Position numbers and translations under genes: made by a program. Positions 1 through 7,391 of a DNA stretch of 12,461 nucleotides are shown in pieces. The DNA comes from 188UL27-1 sp038526275. Its GTDB lineage: Bacteria; Pseudomonadota; Alphaproteobacteria; Rhodobacterales; Rhodobacteraceae. The notes under the pieces are model-generated. The model was not told the origin of the DNA and ran no database searches. It saw nothing but the letters and a program-made list of their open reading frames with translations. Numbering within the stretch: the stretch's first letter is position 1; each line of letters opens with the position of its first letter. The stretch is from assembly GCA_038526275.1 (NCBI GenBank), contig JBCBGY010000128.1:1-12461 (forward strand). The letters run 5' to 3'.

Positions 1-573
1 GTCTTCATCGACACGATCCTGATCTGCTCCTGTACGGCCTTTGTGATCCTTCTGGGCGACGTTTATCAACCTGGCGCGGAGGGTGTCGATGGCGTGGCAC
101 TGACCCAGCAATCGATGGTCAGCCATGTCGGCGGATGGGCGCAGTACTTCCTGACCTTCGCAATCCTGCTCTTCTCGTTCTCGTCCATCATGTACAACTA
201 CTTCCTGGGTGAGAATGCGTTGACCTTTATGACCGACAAAGCCGTTGCCGTGTTGGTTCTGCGGGTTGCAATCATCGGAATCGTCTTCCTGGGTGCCGTC
301 GCCCCCGGAGCGACGGTGGTCTTCTCCTTCTCCGACCCGATGATGGGCATTCTGGCGATCGTGAATTTGCTGGCGTTGATGATGCTCTTCCCCGTCGCGA
401 TGCGGGTCATTCAGGACTTCCGCAACCAAGTGGAGCAAGGCATCGACAAGCCCGTCTTCGATCCGGCGAAGTTCCCAGACCTGGAAACCGACCCCGAAGC
501 CTGGCCTGATGCCAAAGGTCCTGCCCCTGTCCCAACAAGCCAGGTGAGCGAAGACATGGTCCCACAGACCTAA
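1..573 (+). CDS. Sodium:alanine symporter (AGCS) family protein, 5' truncated
   Basis: This is the C-terminal part (190 residues) of an inner-membrane alanine or glycine:cation symporter; the 5' end lies outside the window and the frame is open from base 1. The first visible residues, FIDTILICSCTAFVILL, match the late conserved transmembrane segment of the AGCS family. At least three more hydrophobic segments follow, at about residues 45-70 (WAQYFLTFAILLFSFSSIMY), 83-102 and 110-135. Next comes a Pro/Asp-rich, charged cytoplasmic tail from about residue 150 to the end (PDLETDPEAWPDAKG). By family, the protein couples Na+ (or H+) entry to uptake of small neutral amino acids. It is followed directly by a hairpin terminator, so it ends its transcription unit. 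The family call is solid; the exact amino-acid substrate cannot be read from this fragment. Confidence 0.9.
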   Translation, partial: VFIDTILICSCTAFVILLGDVYQPGAEGVDGVALTQQSMVSHVGGWAQYFLTFAILLFSFSSIMYNYFLGENALTFMTDKAVAVLVLRVAIIGIVFLGAVAPGATVVFSFSDPMMGILAIVNLLALMMLFPVAMRVIQDFRNQVEQGIDKPVFDPAKFPDLETDPEAWPDAKGPAPVPTSQVSEDMVPQT

Positions 574-586
574 CTCCCGTCAGCCT

Positions 587-610
587 CTGGCCCGAACCAT
601 TTCGGGCCAG
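587..610. terminator. Bidirectional hairpin terminator between convergent genes
   Basis: There is a perfect 10-bp inverted repeat, CTGGCCCGAA / TTCGGGCCAG, with a 4-nt loop (CCAT). It starts 14 nt after the symporter stop codon and lies 43 nt beyond the stop of the opposing hydrolase. On the + strand it is followed by ACGTTTTACC, a weak T tract; on the - strand no T run follows. The stem is strong enough to act for the symporter gene and perhaps also for the operon arriving from the right. Confidence 0.75.
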
Positions 611-652
611 ACGTTTTACCCCGACCTGGCTGTCCGCTCAATGGTAACCTGT

Positions 653-1510
653 TCAGCAGGCGATGGTGCCGACAAAGTTTCGAAGAGCTTGAAGTGCTTC
701 ATCCGGTTTGTCGCCGACAACCCCATGGCCGCAACCACTGAGCTTAATGTATTTGGCGAGACCGTGCCGCAGTCCCTCAAAAATGGTATCGCTGAACTCT
801 GGCGGCGTAATTGGGTCCTCCTCGCCAACCATTACCAATGTCGGACAGTTGATCTTCTCTAGGTCTTGGCGAAAATCAAACCGCCCGTGCTCGTTGGTTG
901 GACCATTAAACCAAAGTGCGGTTTCGTTTCGCCAGATAACACGTGACAGCCAAGCAGGTGGACCCTCGCTGTAAGTATAAAAGGGCACACAGCGCATCTT
1001 GTAGATTTCGCGGCCTTCATTTGTCGGATATGTCCAGTAGGCTTCGGCGATGTCCCTGATTTCTTTGCCGCCACGCCGCTCGAAAGCGCGATAAATGGCA
1101 GGAAAGTCAATCTTTGCGGCGGTACTTATCAGAACCAAGCCACCAGCGTGCTCGGGATAGCGGGTCGCATAGGATAGCGCGACAAAGCCGCCAAACGAGG
1201 TTCCGATCACGATGGGTTTCTCGATGCCCAACATATCGCACAAACCTTTAAGATCATCTCCCCATTGTTCGAGGTTCCACTCTTCCTTCTTGCCAGCGTC
1301 GCTTCGACCATTGCCCCGGTGGTCGTAATAGACGATCTGGGCGATATCTGTGAGTTGGCTAAAATACGGTTTCGCCACGCTATGATCTGCGCCCGGCCCG
1401 CCGTGAACCATTACGATGGTTGGTTTTCTTCTCATGGAGGCACCATCAGGTGTAAGGCCTTCACCATCGACGTCGAAGAATAGTTTGGCCCCATTTACCT
1501 CTACGAACAT
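653..1510 (-). CDS. Alpha/beta hydrolase, proline iminopeptidase-like
   Basis: This is a 285-residue soluble alpha/beta-hydrolase with no signal peptide, so probably cytoplasmic. The oxyanion-hole motif HGGPG is at residues 36-40, the conserved DHRGNGRSD block at 63-71, and the nucleophile elbow GTSFGG at 103-108 (Ser105). The likely acid is Asp232 in GEEDPITPP and the likely base His262 in GCGHG, so the catalytic triad looks complete. HGGPG plus DHRGxGRS is typical of the proline iminopeptidase group, but members also include esterases, lactonases and C-C hydrolases, so the substrate is open. It is the last gene of the TRAP-sulfatase operon, starting 15 nt after the sulfatase stop with an AGGGG-like ribosome site (GCAGGGGTGTCTG-ATG). 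Its base composition is lower in GC (about 53% by hand count) than the sulfatase before it (about 62% in sampled lines), which may mean it joined the operon later. Confidence 0.85.
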   Translation of the reverse strand: MFVEVNGAKLFFDVDGEGLTPDGASMRRKPTIVMVHGGPGADHSVAKPYFSQLTDIAQIVYYDHRGNGRSDAGKKEEWNLEQWGDDLKGLCDMLGIEKPIVIGTSFGGFVALSYATRYPEHAGGLVLISTAAKIDFPAIYRAFERRGGKEIRDIAEAYWTYPTNEGREIYKMRCVPFYTYSEGPPAWLSRVIWRNETALWFNGPTNEHGRFDFRQDLEKINCPTLVMVGEEDPITPPEFSDTIFEGLRHGLAKYIKLSGCGHGVVGDKPDEALQALRNFVGTIAC

Positions 1511-1525
1511 CAGACACCCCTGCGC

Positions 1526-3121
1526 TTAATTCGTGGCGTCCCAGACGCCGATGATGATGCCGTTCTTGCTCTCACCGGCACGCATCGACATGACCGTTTC
1601 ATCGGTCATAGCGACGCGGTTTTTCCGATCCATCAAGCGGTCGGTCAAGCGGCGATGGAGGGCGTGCCGAAGCGCTTCGTGGGCCGGATCGCGGCCCAGA
1701 TCCACAAATTCGTCGGGGTCGTTCTTCAGGTCAAACAGTTGCGGCGGGAAACCCTTGAAATGCACGTATTTCCATTGCTCGGTTCGCAGCATGTAGCCTC
1801 GGGCATCTGAAGCGCCCAACTTCAGCGTGTCCCGCGCGCCGTAGAAGGCATAGTCAATCTCGGAAAAGACCGCATCGCGCCAGTCGTCTGGTGTGTCTCC
1901 GTGGAGAAGGGGCATCAGGGACCGCCCTTCAAGCCGGTGCGGAACTGCCGGAGCCCCGGTCGCCTCGATGAAGGTCGGCACCAGATCAATGGCCTCGACC
2001 ATGGCGTTTGAAACGGATCCACGGGTGGCGTCGGCCTCGGGCCGGGGGTCGACAATGATCATCGGGACGCGGACAGAAACCTCGTGGAACAGCTCTTTCT
2101 CGCCCATCCAGTGATCGCCCAGATAGTCGCCGTGATCCGAAGTAAAAACGATCATCGTATCGTCGGCTCGACCCGTCTCTTCCAGCCACGCGAAAAGCCG
2201 CCCCAAATGATCGTCGATCTGTTTGATCAGGCCCATATAGGCCGGCATCACGGTTTCTCGCACACCTTGACGGGAAAAGGTTTCGCTCACCCCCATCCCC
2301 ATGAACGCAGAGACGACGGGGTTTGGGTCCTCCTTCTCGCGCGCGTCCCGGTGGATCGGCAGAAAGGTCTCTGGCCCATACATGTCGTGATACGGTGCCG
2401 GCGCAATATAGGGCCAATGGGGTTTGATGAAGCTCAGATGGCAAAGCCAGGGGGCATCGCCCATCTCTGAGATGAATTCCTTGGCCCGCATCGTCATATA
2501 GGCGGTTTCCGAATGCTCTTCCTTGACCCGCGCGGGCAGGTTCGAATTCTTCAGATACCAGCCGGACAGGACCTCGCCGTTTGGTCCCTCCCCTGCATTG
2601 GCATAGTCGTTCCAGGGGTTTTCACCTTCATATCCCTGTTCCCGCAGCCAGTCATTGTAGCGCAGCTTGCCGCCCTTGCGTTGGAGCAGCGGATTGGGAT
2701 GCAGCCCGTCATCCCGTTCGTAGGGGTCAAAACCCGGCTGGCTGACAAGGCACCCTATGTCGGTGCTTTCGTTCAAGCCCAAGCGGGCCATCCCTTCTTT
2801 GTCCGCCACCATGTGTGTCTTGCCGACCACCGCGGTGGTCACGCCATTGGGCCGCAGGTAATCACCCAGGGTCAGTTCGCCGATGGGCAAAGGCACGTTG
2901 TTCCAGGTCGCGCCATGGCTGAAGACAGTACGCCCTGTATAGTAGGATGCACGCGAAGGGCCACAGACCGGGGATTGCACATAGGCACGGTCGAACCGGA
3001 CGCCACGCTCCGCCAGTCGATCAATGGCTGGAGTATGCAGATGCGGATGCCCGTAGCAGGACAAGTGATCCCACCGCAGTTGGTCAGCCATGATGAAGAG
3101 GACGTTCTTGATGGGGCGCAT
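1526..3121 (-). CDS. Cysteine-type (formylglycine) sulfatase, cytoplasmic
   Basis: This is an alkaline-phosphatase-superfamily sulfatase of 531 residues from the chosen ATG. Type I sulfatases hydrolyse sulfate esters to an alcohol and sulfate, using a formylglycine made from the Cys of C-x-P-S-R. Here that is C53-G-P-S-R57. Other active-site residues seen are Asp13 in ADQLR, Lys101/His103 in VGKTHM, His235 in IKPHWPY, Asp329-His330 in TSDHGD, and Lys342 in GEKELFHE. The GKTH motif argues for a true sulfatase; the related phosphonate monoester hydrolases, as I recall them, differ at this site. There is no signal peptide, so it should act on imported substrate. Start choice: the frame also opens at a GTG (3131-3133) whose GTGA overlaps the dctM stop, but that GTG lacks a ribosome site. 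The ATG at 3121 sits 8 nt after AGGTGA, which is also the end of dctM. The product is 535 residues from GTG. A phosphonate or phosphodiester hydrolase role remains possible because the superfamily is promiscuous. Confidence 0.88.
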   Translation of the reverse strand: MRPIKNVLFIMADQLRWDHLSCYGHPHLHTPAIDRLAERGVRFDRAYVQSPVCGPSRASYYTGRTVFSHGATWNNVPLPIGELTLGDYLRPNGVTTAVVGKTHMVADKEGMARLGLNESTDIGCLVSQPGFDPYERDDGLHPNPLLQRKGGKLRYNDWLREQGYEGENPWNDYANAGEGPNGEVLSGWYLKNSNLPARVKEEHSETAYMTMRAKEFISEMGDAPWLCHLSFIKPHWPYIAPAPYHDMYGPETFLPIHRDAREKEDPNPVVSAFMGMGVSETFSRQGVRETVMPAYMGLIKQIDDHLGRLFAWLEETGRADDTMIVFTSDHGDYLGDHWMGEKELFHEVSVRVPMIIVDPRPEADATRGSVSNAMVEAIDLVPTFIEATGAPAVPHRLEGRSLMPLLHGDTPDDWRDAVFSEIDYAFYGARDTLKLGASDARGYMLRTEQWKYVHFKGFPPQLFDLKNDPDEFVDLGRDPAHEALRHALHRRLTDRLMDRKNRVAMTDETVMSMRAGESKNGIIIGVWDATN

Positions 3122-3129
3122 GGCTTTAG

Positions 3130-4425
3130 TCACCTGGCGATGGAGGGAAGGAAAGTTGCGATCTGGGGCACGTTGTAGACAGCAATCAGGCCCAAACCCA
3201 GTGCGGCTATGAAGAACCCGACACCCCGGAAAATGTCCACAAGTCGAACCTGCGGCAAAACCGATTTGACGACAAAAACATTCATGCCAATGGGTGGCGT
3301 GATCAGCCCAATTTCGGTGACCAAAACGACGATGATGCCGAACCAGATCATGTCGACGCCTGTGGCATAAAGCGCGGGCAGAAAGACCGGGACCAGCAGC
3401 ACGATGATCCCGATGCTTTCAAACACCATGCCCATCAGAAGGGCGATCAGGCAGATGAAGAGAACAAGGCCGGGGCCGTCCAACTGCCAGGCATCCACCT
3501 GATCGAGCAGGTCATAGGGCATCCCGGACAGGTTGATGAACTGGGTGAATACGACCGCACCGAACAGGACGATGAAGATCTTGGCCGTCGTCATAGCGGC
3601 TTCCACCAGGCACAGCCGCCACTCTGCAAAGGTGCGCAGGTGACCCCGGAGAAGAGCGATGACGGCGGCTCCGCAGGCGCCGATGCCCGACGCTTCGGTG
3701 GGGGTAAAGATGCCGCCATAGATGCCACCCAGCACGATCACGAAAAGCACCAGCACCGGCATTGCGCCGCGCAAGGCTTTGCTCTTCCGTTCAGGCTCCA
3801 GCGCCGCGGCGGCAGGGGCCGAAGCCGGATCGATCCGCACCATAATCGACACGGCCAGCAGGAACAGAAGCACAAGCATCATGCCCGGCAGGATGCCCGC
3901 AATGAACAGCAAACCGATATCCTGCTCGGCGATGATCCCATAGATCACCAATGGCACGGATGGTGGGATCATGATCCCAAGCGTTCCGCCTGCTGCGATC
4001 GTGCCTGCCGCCAGCTTGTCGGAATAGTCGTAGGCCTTCATCTGCGGCATCGCGACCTTCGACATGGTCGCGGCCGTCGCAAGGGTCGATCCGCAAACGG
4101 CCGAAAACCCGCCGCAGGCCAAGACGGTGGCAAGCGCCAGCCCGCCTTTGAACCGCCCGAGACCCGCATAGGCCGCATCGTACAGGTCTCGGCTAATGTC
4201 AGACCGGTAGATGAACGTGCCCATCAGAATGAAAAGCGGGATAACGGACAGGTTATAGTTCTGCGCATCCTCGGTCACCTGTTGCGCGACCATGCCCAGC
4301 GAGGCGAGCCAACCGCGTTCCAGCGCAAAGCCGACAAAGCCCACGATCAGGGTCGCGAACCCCACGCGGAACCCAAAGAAGCACAGCGCCAGTAGGACGG
4401 CGAACCCAATAAGTGCAGTGGTCAT
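3130..4425 (-). CDS. dctM: TRAP transporter large permease, DctM subunit
   Basis: This 431-residue, highly hydrophobic inner-membrane protein has the length and pattern of the TRAP large subunit (about 12 membrane spans), which forms the ion-coupled translocation channel. Diagnostic stretches are GTLGIMIPPSVPLVIYG (147-163), GGIYGGIFTPTEASGIGA (233-250) and TEIGLITPPIGMNVFV (370-385). These duplicated PP-containing motifs define the two re-entrant hairpins of the ion-transporter superfamily. It works with the small permease and the periplasmic binding protein encoded just upstream, driven by the Na+ gradient. Its ATG overlaps the dctQ stop by 4 nt (ATGA) and no ribosome site precedes it, so translation is probably coupled. 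Its own final AGGTGA provides the ribosome site of the downstream sulfatase. Confidence 0.96.
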   Translation of the reverse strand: MTTALIGFAVLLALCFFGFRVGFATLIVGFVGFALERGWLASLGMVAQQVTEDAQNYNLSVIPLFILMGTFIYRSDISRDLYDAAYAGLGRFKGGLALATVLACGGFSAVCGSTLATAATMSKVAMPQMKAYDYSDKLAAGTIAAGGTLGIMIPPSVPLVIYGIIAEQDIGLLFIAGILPGMMLVLLFLLAVSIMVRIDPASAPAAAALEPERKSKALRGAMPVLVLFVIVLGGIYGGIFTPTEASGIGACGAAVIALLRGHLRTFAEWRLCLVEAAMTTAKIFIVLFGAVVFTQFINLSGMPYDLLDQVDAWQLDGPGLVLFICLIALLMGMVFESIGIIVLLVPVFLPALYATGVDMIWFGIIVVLVTEIGLITPPIGMNVFVVKSVLPQVRLVDIFRGVGFFIAALGLGLIAVYNVPQIATFLPSIAR

Positions 4426-4955
4426 GAGGCGTCTGACGCGTTTCCAGAAATCAGATCAGAGATCTTCAAGACGACACCGGTTATCTGGGAAATCAGGCTG
4501 ATCACCGCGAATACCGCGACCGTTCCCGTGGTGTAATAGACCGGCATTTCAAGCACTTCGGTGAGTTTGCCAAGATGGTAGGCCTCCCAGGCATGTTCGA
4601 ACAGGACGAACGCGACCAGTCCCATGGCCAGGACCGAGAATGCCTGAATGATGATTTCGTATAGCACCGGTGACACCAGACGGCTCACAGGGCCTTCGAA
4701 CAGCTCGACAGTGATGTGGTCGTCGCGGGCATTGATGACGCCCAAGCCAGAGAAGATGGTGAGAGCGAGCAAAGCAGCAATAATCTCGGTGCCGCCGAAG
4801 ATCGGTTTGTGAAAGACATATCGCCCGATCACATCGATGAAAGTCAGGATCATCATGACGAAAATCACGACGCTGGATATAGTTTCCAGCGTCGCTAATG
4901 TCCGGCTGAGGGCTCCACGAACGAAGCCCTCGCGACCGGCAGTGGTTTCCGTCAT
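4422..4955 (-). CDS. dctQ: TRAP transporter small permease, DctQ subunit
   Basis: This 177-residue membrane protein has four predicted spans at about 23-43, 55-73, 93-120 and 138-165, the expected size for a separate DctQ. The signature DVIGRYVFHKPIFGGTEI (41-58) after the first span is characteristic of the family, as is the downstream acidic/His stretch RDDHITVEL (77-85). By family, DctQ scaffolds the large permease and helps dock the solute-binding protein. The start ATG overlaps the dctP stop (ATGA), and the next gene overlaps its own stop the same way, giving an uninterrupted dctP-dctQ-dctM message. No good Shine-Dalgarno sequence lies before the ATG, which fits translational coupling. 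Confidence 0.95.
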   Translation of the reverse strand: MTETTAGREGFVRGALSRTLATLETISSVVIFVMMILTFIDVIGRYVFHKPIFGGTEIIAALLALTIFSGLGVINARDDHITVELFEGPVSRLVSPVLYEIIIQAFSVLAMGLVAFVLFEHAWEAYHLGKLTEVLEMPVYYTTGTVAVFAVISLISQITGVVLKISDLISGNASDAS

Positions 4956-5974
4956 TGCGACAACTCTTGTGCCCGCTGCCGGTAGAAGGCCAACGCAGCC
5001 TCGGCATCAATGTCTGCCGCTTTCGCCTTTTCTATCCAGGCATTGGTGATGGGTTCCGCGGCTGAGGTGAGTTCTTGTACCAGTCCCGGATCAGCCTCAT
5101 GCACCGCAATTCCAAGCTCATCAAACCGCGAATACACATCGGAGCTGACAGAGTCCCAAAGCTGGGTTGCCGCCATGCCGATCTTCTCCTGAGATATGGC
5201 GCGGATGGCCTCCTGATCTTCGGGAGAGATCTCGGCCCATTTGTTCTTGTTGATGAAGAACGAGAAGGTCGTCGTGTAGATCGGCTGCGGGAACTGGGTC
5301 ATTGATTTGGTGTACGGGATCAGTTGGAACGACTGTATCGCGTCACCACCCATGCCCATATGGCTATCGACGACACCGTTTGAGATGACCTCGTTCGACT
5401 TGACAGCTGGCGTGGCCACGACCGCAGCACCGATCTCTTTCGCCATATTCGCCAGCGGTCCCGGCAAGGCCCACATCTTGCGCGACTTGAAGTCATCTAC
5501 CGTGGTGATCGGCGTATCGGTGCTGGAAAAGAGCCGCCCCGGTGTGATGACCCATTGCGACAGCAATTCCACTGTTTCAAATTCGTCTGCATAGAACTTG
5601 CGGTTGGTTTCCCAAGCCGCCTGCGTCATCGCCTCGCCATTGTAGGTGCCGGAAAAGGGCTGCATCGCGGTCAAAGCGCCATTCACGCGGTTGCCAATCA
5701 GGCCGTTGAACTGGATCGAGGCATCGACAATGCCTTTTTCAACCGATGCCAATTGCTCTGGGGGCGGCGCAACAGACTTCGGGGGTATGTTCCCAACGAC
5801 GCGGCCTTCCGTCACTTCTTCCACCGCGTCCAGCCATCCGGGCAAAACCTTTTGGCAAACGAAATGCTGTGGCGGCCAGAAGCAATTCACAATGATCCGG
5901 ATTTTGGCCGATGCCATCGTGCCCGATAGGCACAGCGCTATGGTTACGCCGACGGCGAACACCTTAAAGTTCAT
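4952..5974 (-). CDS. dctP: TRAP transporter solute-binding protein, DctP family
   Basis: This 340-residue periplasmic binding protein captures the substrate and delivers it to the DctQM permease. A Sec signal peptide is visible (basic N-terminus, hydrophobic core at 5-18, likely cleavage after ASA at 23). Family features include SVEKGIVDASIQ (77-88), the domain-crossover region TPITTVDDFKSRKMWALPG (154-172), and SNGVVDSHMGMGGDAIQSF (198-216). The start at 5974 is chosen because GGGAGG precedes it at the right spacing and the signal peptide begins there; the frame stays open a further 138 codons, but that stretch is not protein-like. Oddity: where TRAP binding proteins normally read lKxR with the substrate-carboxylate Arg, this one reads RKMW, with Trp168 at the expected place. 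Arg147 (TPGRLF) remains nearby. The substrate may therefore not be a simple carboxylate. First gene of the operon and divergent from the kinase. Confidence 0.94.
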   Translation of the reverse strand: MNFKVFAVGVTIALCLSGTMASAKIRIIVNCFWPPQHFVCQKVLPGWLDAVEEVTEGRVVGNIPPKSVAPPPEQLASVEKGIVDASIQFNGLIGNRVNGALTAMQPFSGTYNGEAMTQAAWETNRKFYADEFETVELLSQWVITPGRLFSSTDTPITTVDDFKSRKMWALPGPLANMAKEIGAAVVATPAVKSNEVISNGVVDSHMGMGGDAIQSFQLIPYTKSMTQFPQPIYTTTFSFFINKNKWAEISPEDQEAIRAISQEKIGMAATQLWDSVSSDVYSRFDELGIAVHEADPGLVQELTSAAEPITNAWIEKAKAADIDAEAALAFYRQRAQELSQ

Positions 5975-5985
5975 GCTTTCCTCCC
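5975..5985 (-). promoter_or_regulatory. Strong ribosome binding site of dctP
   Basis: On the - strand the sequence GGGAGGAAAGC leads directly into the ATG at 5972-5974, with GGGAGG 5 nt from the start codon. This fixes the dctP start and excludes the longer open frame extending upstream. It is the best ribosome site in the operon, consistent with binding proteins being made in excess over the permease. Confidence 0.8.
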
Positions 5986-5989
5986 AAGT

Positions 5990-6003
5990 ACGATTTTTAT
6001 CGT
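5990..6003. promoter_or_regulatory. Possible operator: inverted repeat in dctP leader
   Basis: A 14-bp perfect inverted repeat, ACGAT-TTTT-ATCGT, lies 15 nt upstream of the dctP start, just before its ribosome site. It could be a regulator half-site pair or a small hairpin in the 5' leader. No regulator gene for this operon is present in the window. The rest of the 187-bp divergent gap (5975-6161) shows only weak -35/-10 candidates, such as TTGGCA (6052-6057) with AAAAAT (6075-6080) on the + strand for the kinase. Confidence 0.3.
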
Positions 6004-6161
6004 TACCTGTTTCAGCATTGACCGTGAATTGCCGTCCGTCCATCCATTTTCTTGGCAAATCGCAACGCGCGTCGAAAAATCTCAATGATAGTTTGAATTT
6101 GATTGGCGTATCGTTCGGGACCGGGCAGATCTTGCGCCGACAGGCGATGGGGTGATCAAGG

Positions 6162-7391
6162 GTGCTTTTCTGCGGAATCGATATAGGCACGTCGGGCATT
6201 AGGGCCGTCGTGACGAACCAGGCTGACCAGGTCCAGGCGGAGGCGTCAATGCGGTTCGGGGAAATGGCGCGGGATCCGCAAGCCTGGCTGAACGGCACGG
6301 TCGCGGTGATGGCGCAGGTGCTGCAACAGTGCTCCACGGAGATTTCCGCGCTGGCGGTTGACGGAACATCCGGCACTGTGTTGGCCATTGATGGAACAGG
6401 CCAGCCCGTCGGCGGGCCATTGATGTATGATCATCGCGTCACCGACGCAGAAACCCTTTCCGCCCTGGCGGCCCTCGGCCGTTCGGACTTGGCAGGTAGT
6501 GCTATGGGGCGTGTCTTTCATCTGATGCGGCAATATCCCGGCCAGCGTGTTCTGCATCAGGCTGATTGGATTGCGGGGCTCTTCACCGGCAGCTTTGACC
6601 ATACCGACCAGAACAATGCTCTGAAATCGGGGTTCGATCCGGAGCACGGGCGATGGAATGAGGCCGCCGAGGCGTTGGATCTGCCTAGCGTGCTGCCGCG
6701 CTATGTGCGTGAACCCGGTGCTCAAATTGGTCGAGCCCGCGGCAGTCTGGCGCGCGAGTTAGGGTTGTCCAAAGCGATGGTCCACGCAGGCACGACAGAC
6801 GGTTGCGCGTCTTTCCTCGCCAGCGGGGCGGATCAGGTGGGGGATGGCGTGACGGTATTGGGCTCTACAATCACGTTGAAGCTTCTGTCCGATACACGAT
6901 TGGAGGCGCCTGAAAGCGGCATCTATTCTCACAAACTGTTAGGGCATTGGCTGGCTGGTGGCGCCTCGAACTCGGGCGGGCGGGTCTTGGCGGCTCATTT
7001 TGATCCCGACGCCATCGTTCGACTGTCACACGGCCAAAGCGCTGCGCCGCCGACCGGGTTGGACTACTATCCGCTGATCGAACCGGGCGAGCGGTTCCCG
7101 ACCGCCGATCCTGACCTCATGCCGCGCTTGACCCCCAGACCTGATGACGATGCCCGGTTTCTGAAGGCGATGTTTGAGGGGATGGCACGGATTGAGGCGC
7201 AGGCCTACGCCCGGTTGGCGGAGCTTGGCGGCCCCGCATTGCGCCGCGTCTTCACGGCAGGCGGTGGTTCGGTCAACGGTCTCTGGCGAGAGATCCGCGC
7301 CGACACGCTTGGCTTGGCACCGCAAGCCGCCCTTTCGACGGAAGCCGCATTCGGAACGGCACGGCTGGCCCGGATCGGATTTGGCGTATGA
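6162..7391 (+). CDS. Short FGGY-family carbohydrate kinase (ribulokinase-like)
   Basis: This 409-residue FGGY-type sugar kinase transfers phosphate from ATP to a polyol or ketose in the cytoplasm. The N-terminal domain begins CGIDIGTSGIRAVV (4-17; phosphate-1 loop with Asp7), then VDGTSGTVLAIDGTG (66-80). The catalytic-base motif is AGTTDG (209-214, Asp213), and the second ATP domain shows GDGVTVLGSTITLK (227-240) and TAGGGSVNGLWREIRADTLG (365-384), the adenosine-binding segment. It is shorter than standard xylulokinases or glycerol kinases (about 480-520 residues). This size resembles the compact SePSK/AtXK-1 group, reported to act on D-ribulose; assignment to that group is an inference from length and motif shape. 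The GTG start is set by an in-frame stop 9 nt upstream and by GGGGTGA 6 nt before it. Its stop overlaps the HAD gene start (ATGA), and it is divergent from the TRAP operon, suggesting a shared pathway. Confidence 0.85.
   Translation: MLFCGIDIGTSGIRAVVTNQADQVQAEASMRFGEMARDPQAWLNGTVAVMAQVLQQCSTEISALAVDGTSGTVLAIDGTGQPVGGPLMYDHRVTDAETLSALAALGRSDLAGSAMGRVFHLMRQYPGQRVLHQADWIAGLFTGSFDHTDQNNALKSGFDPEHGRWNEAAEALDLPSVLPRYVREPGAQIGRARGSLARELGLSKAMVHAGTTDGCASFLASGADQVGDGVTVLGSTITLKLLSDTRLEAPESGIYSHKLLGHWLAGGASNSGGRVLAAHFDPDAIVRLSHGQSAAPPTGLDYYPLIEPGERFPTADPDLMPRLTPRPDDDARFLKAMFEGMARIEAQAYARLAELGGPALRRVFTAGGGSVNGLWREIRADTLGLAPQAALSTEAAFGTARLARIGFGV

Noticed and set aside
1526..3133. Phosphonate monoester hydrolase as the primary name for the sulfatase.
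   Set aside because: The fold and formylglycine motif are shared, but the GKTH motif (Lys101, His103) is that of true sulfatases; kept only as an alternative.
2513..3178. A 221-codon open frame on the + strand.
   Set aside because: It is antisense to the sulfatase, whose motifs are clear; no recognisable domain or ribosome site.
3640..4395. A 251-codon open frame on the + strand.
   Set aside because: It lies wholly antisense to the well-supported dctM, is extremely rich in His, Arg and Gln, and has no family resemblance.
6052..6080. Kinase promoter TTGGCA-17-AAAAAT as a separate feature.
   Set aside because: The -10 match is poor and similar patterns occur by chance in this AT-richer gap; mentioned only as a candidate.
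5975..6388. Continuation of the dctP reading frame 138 codons upstream of the chosen start.
   Set aside because: The ribosome site and signal peptide both fix the start at 5974; the upstream part lacks protein-like pattern and runs antisense into the kinase gene.
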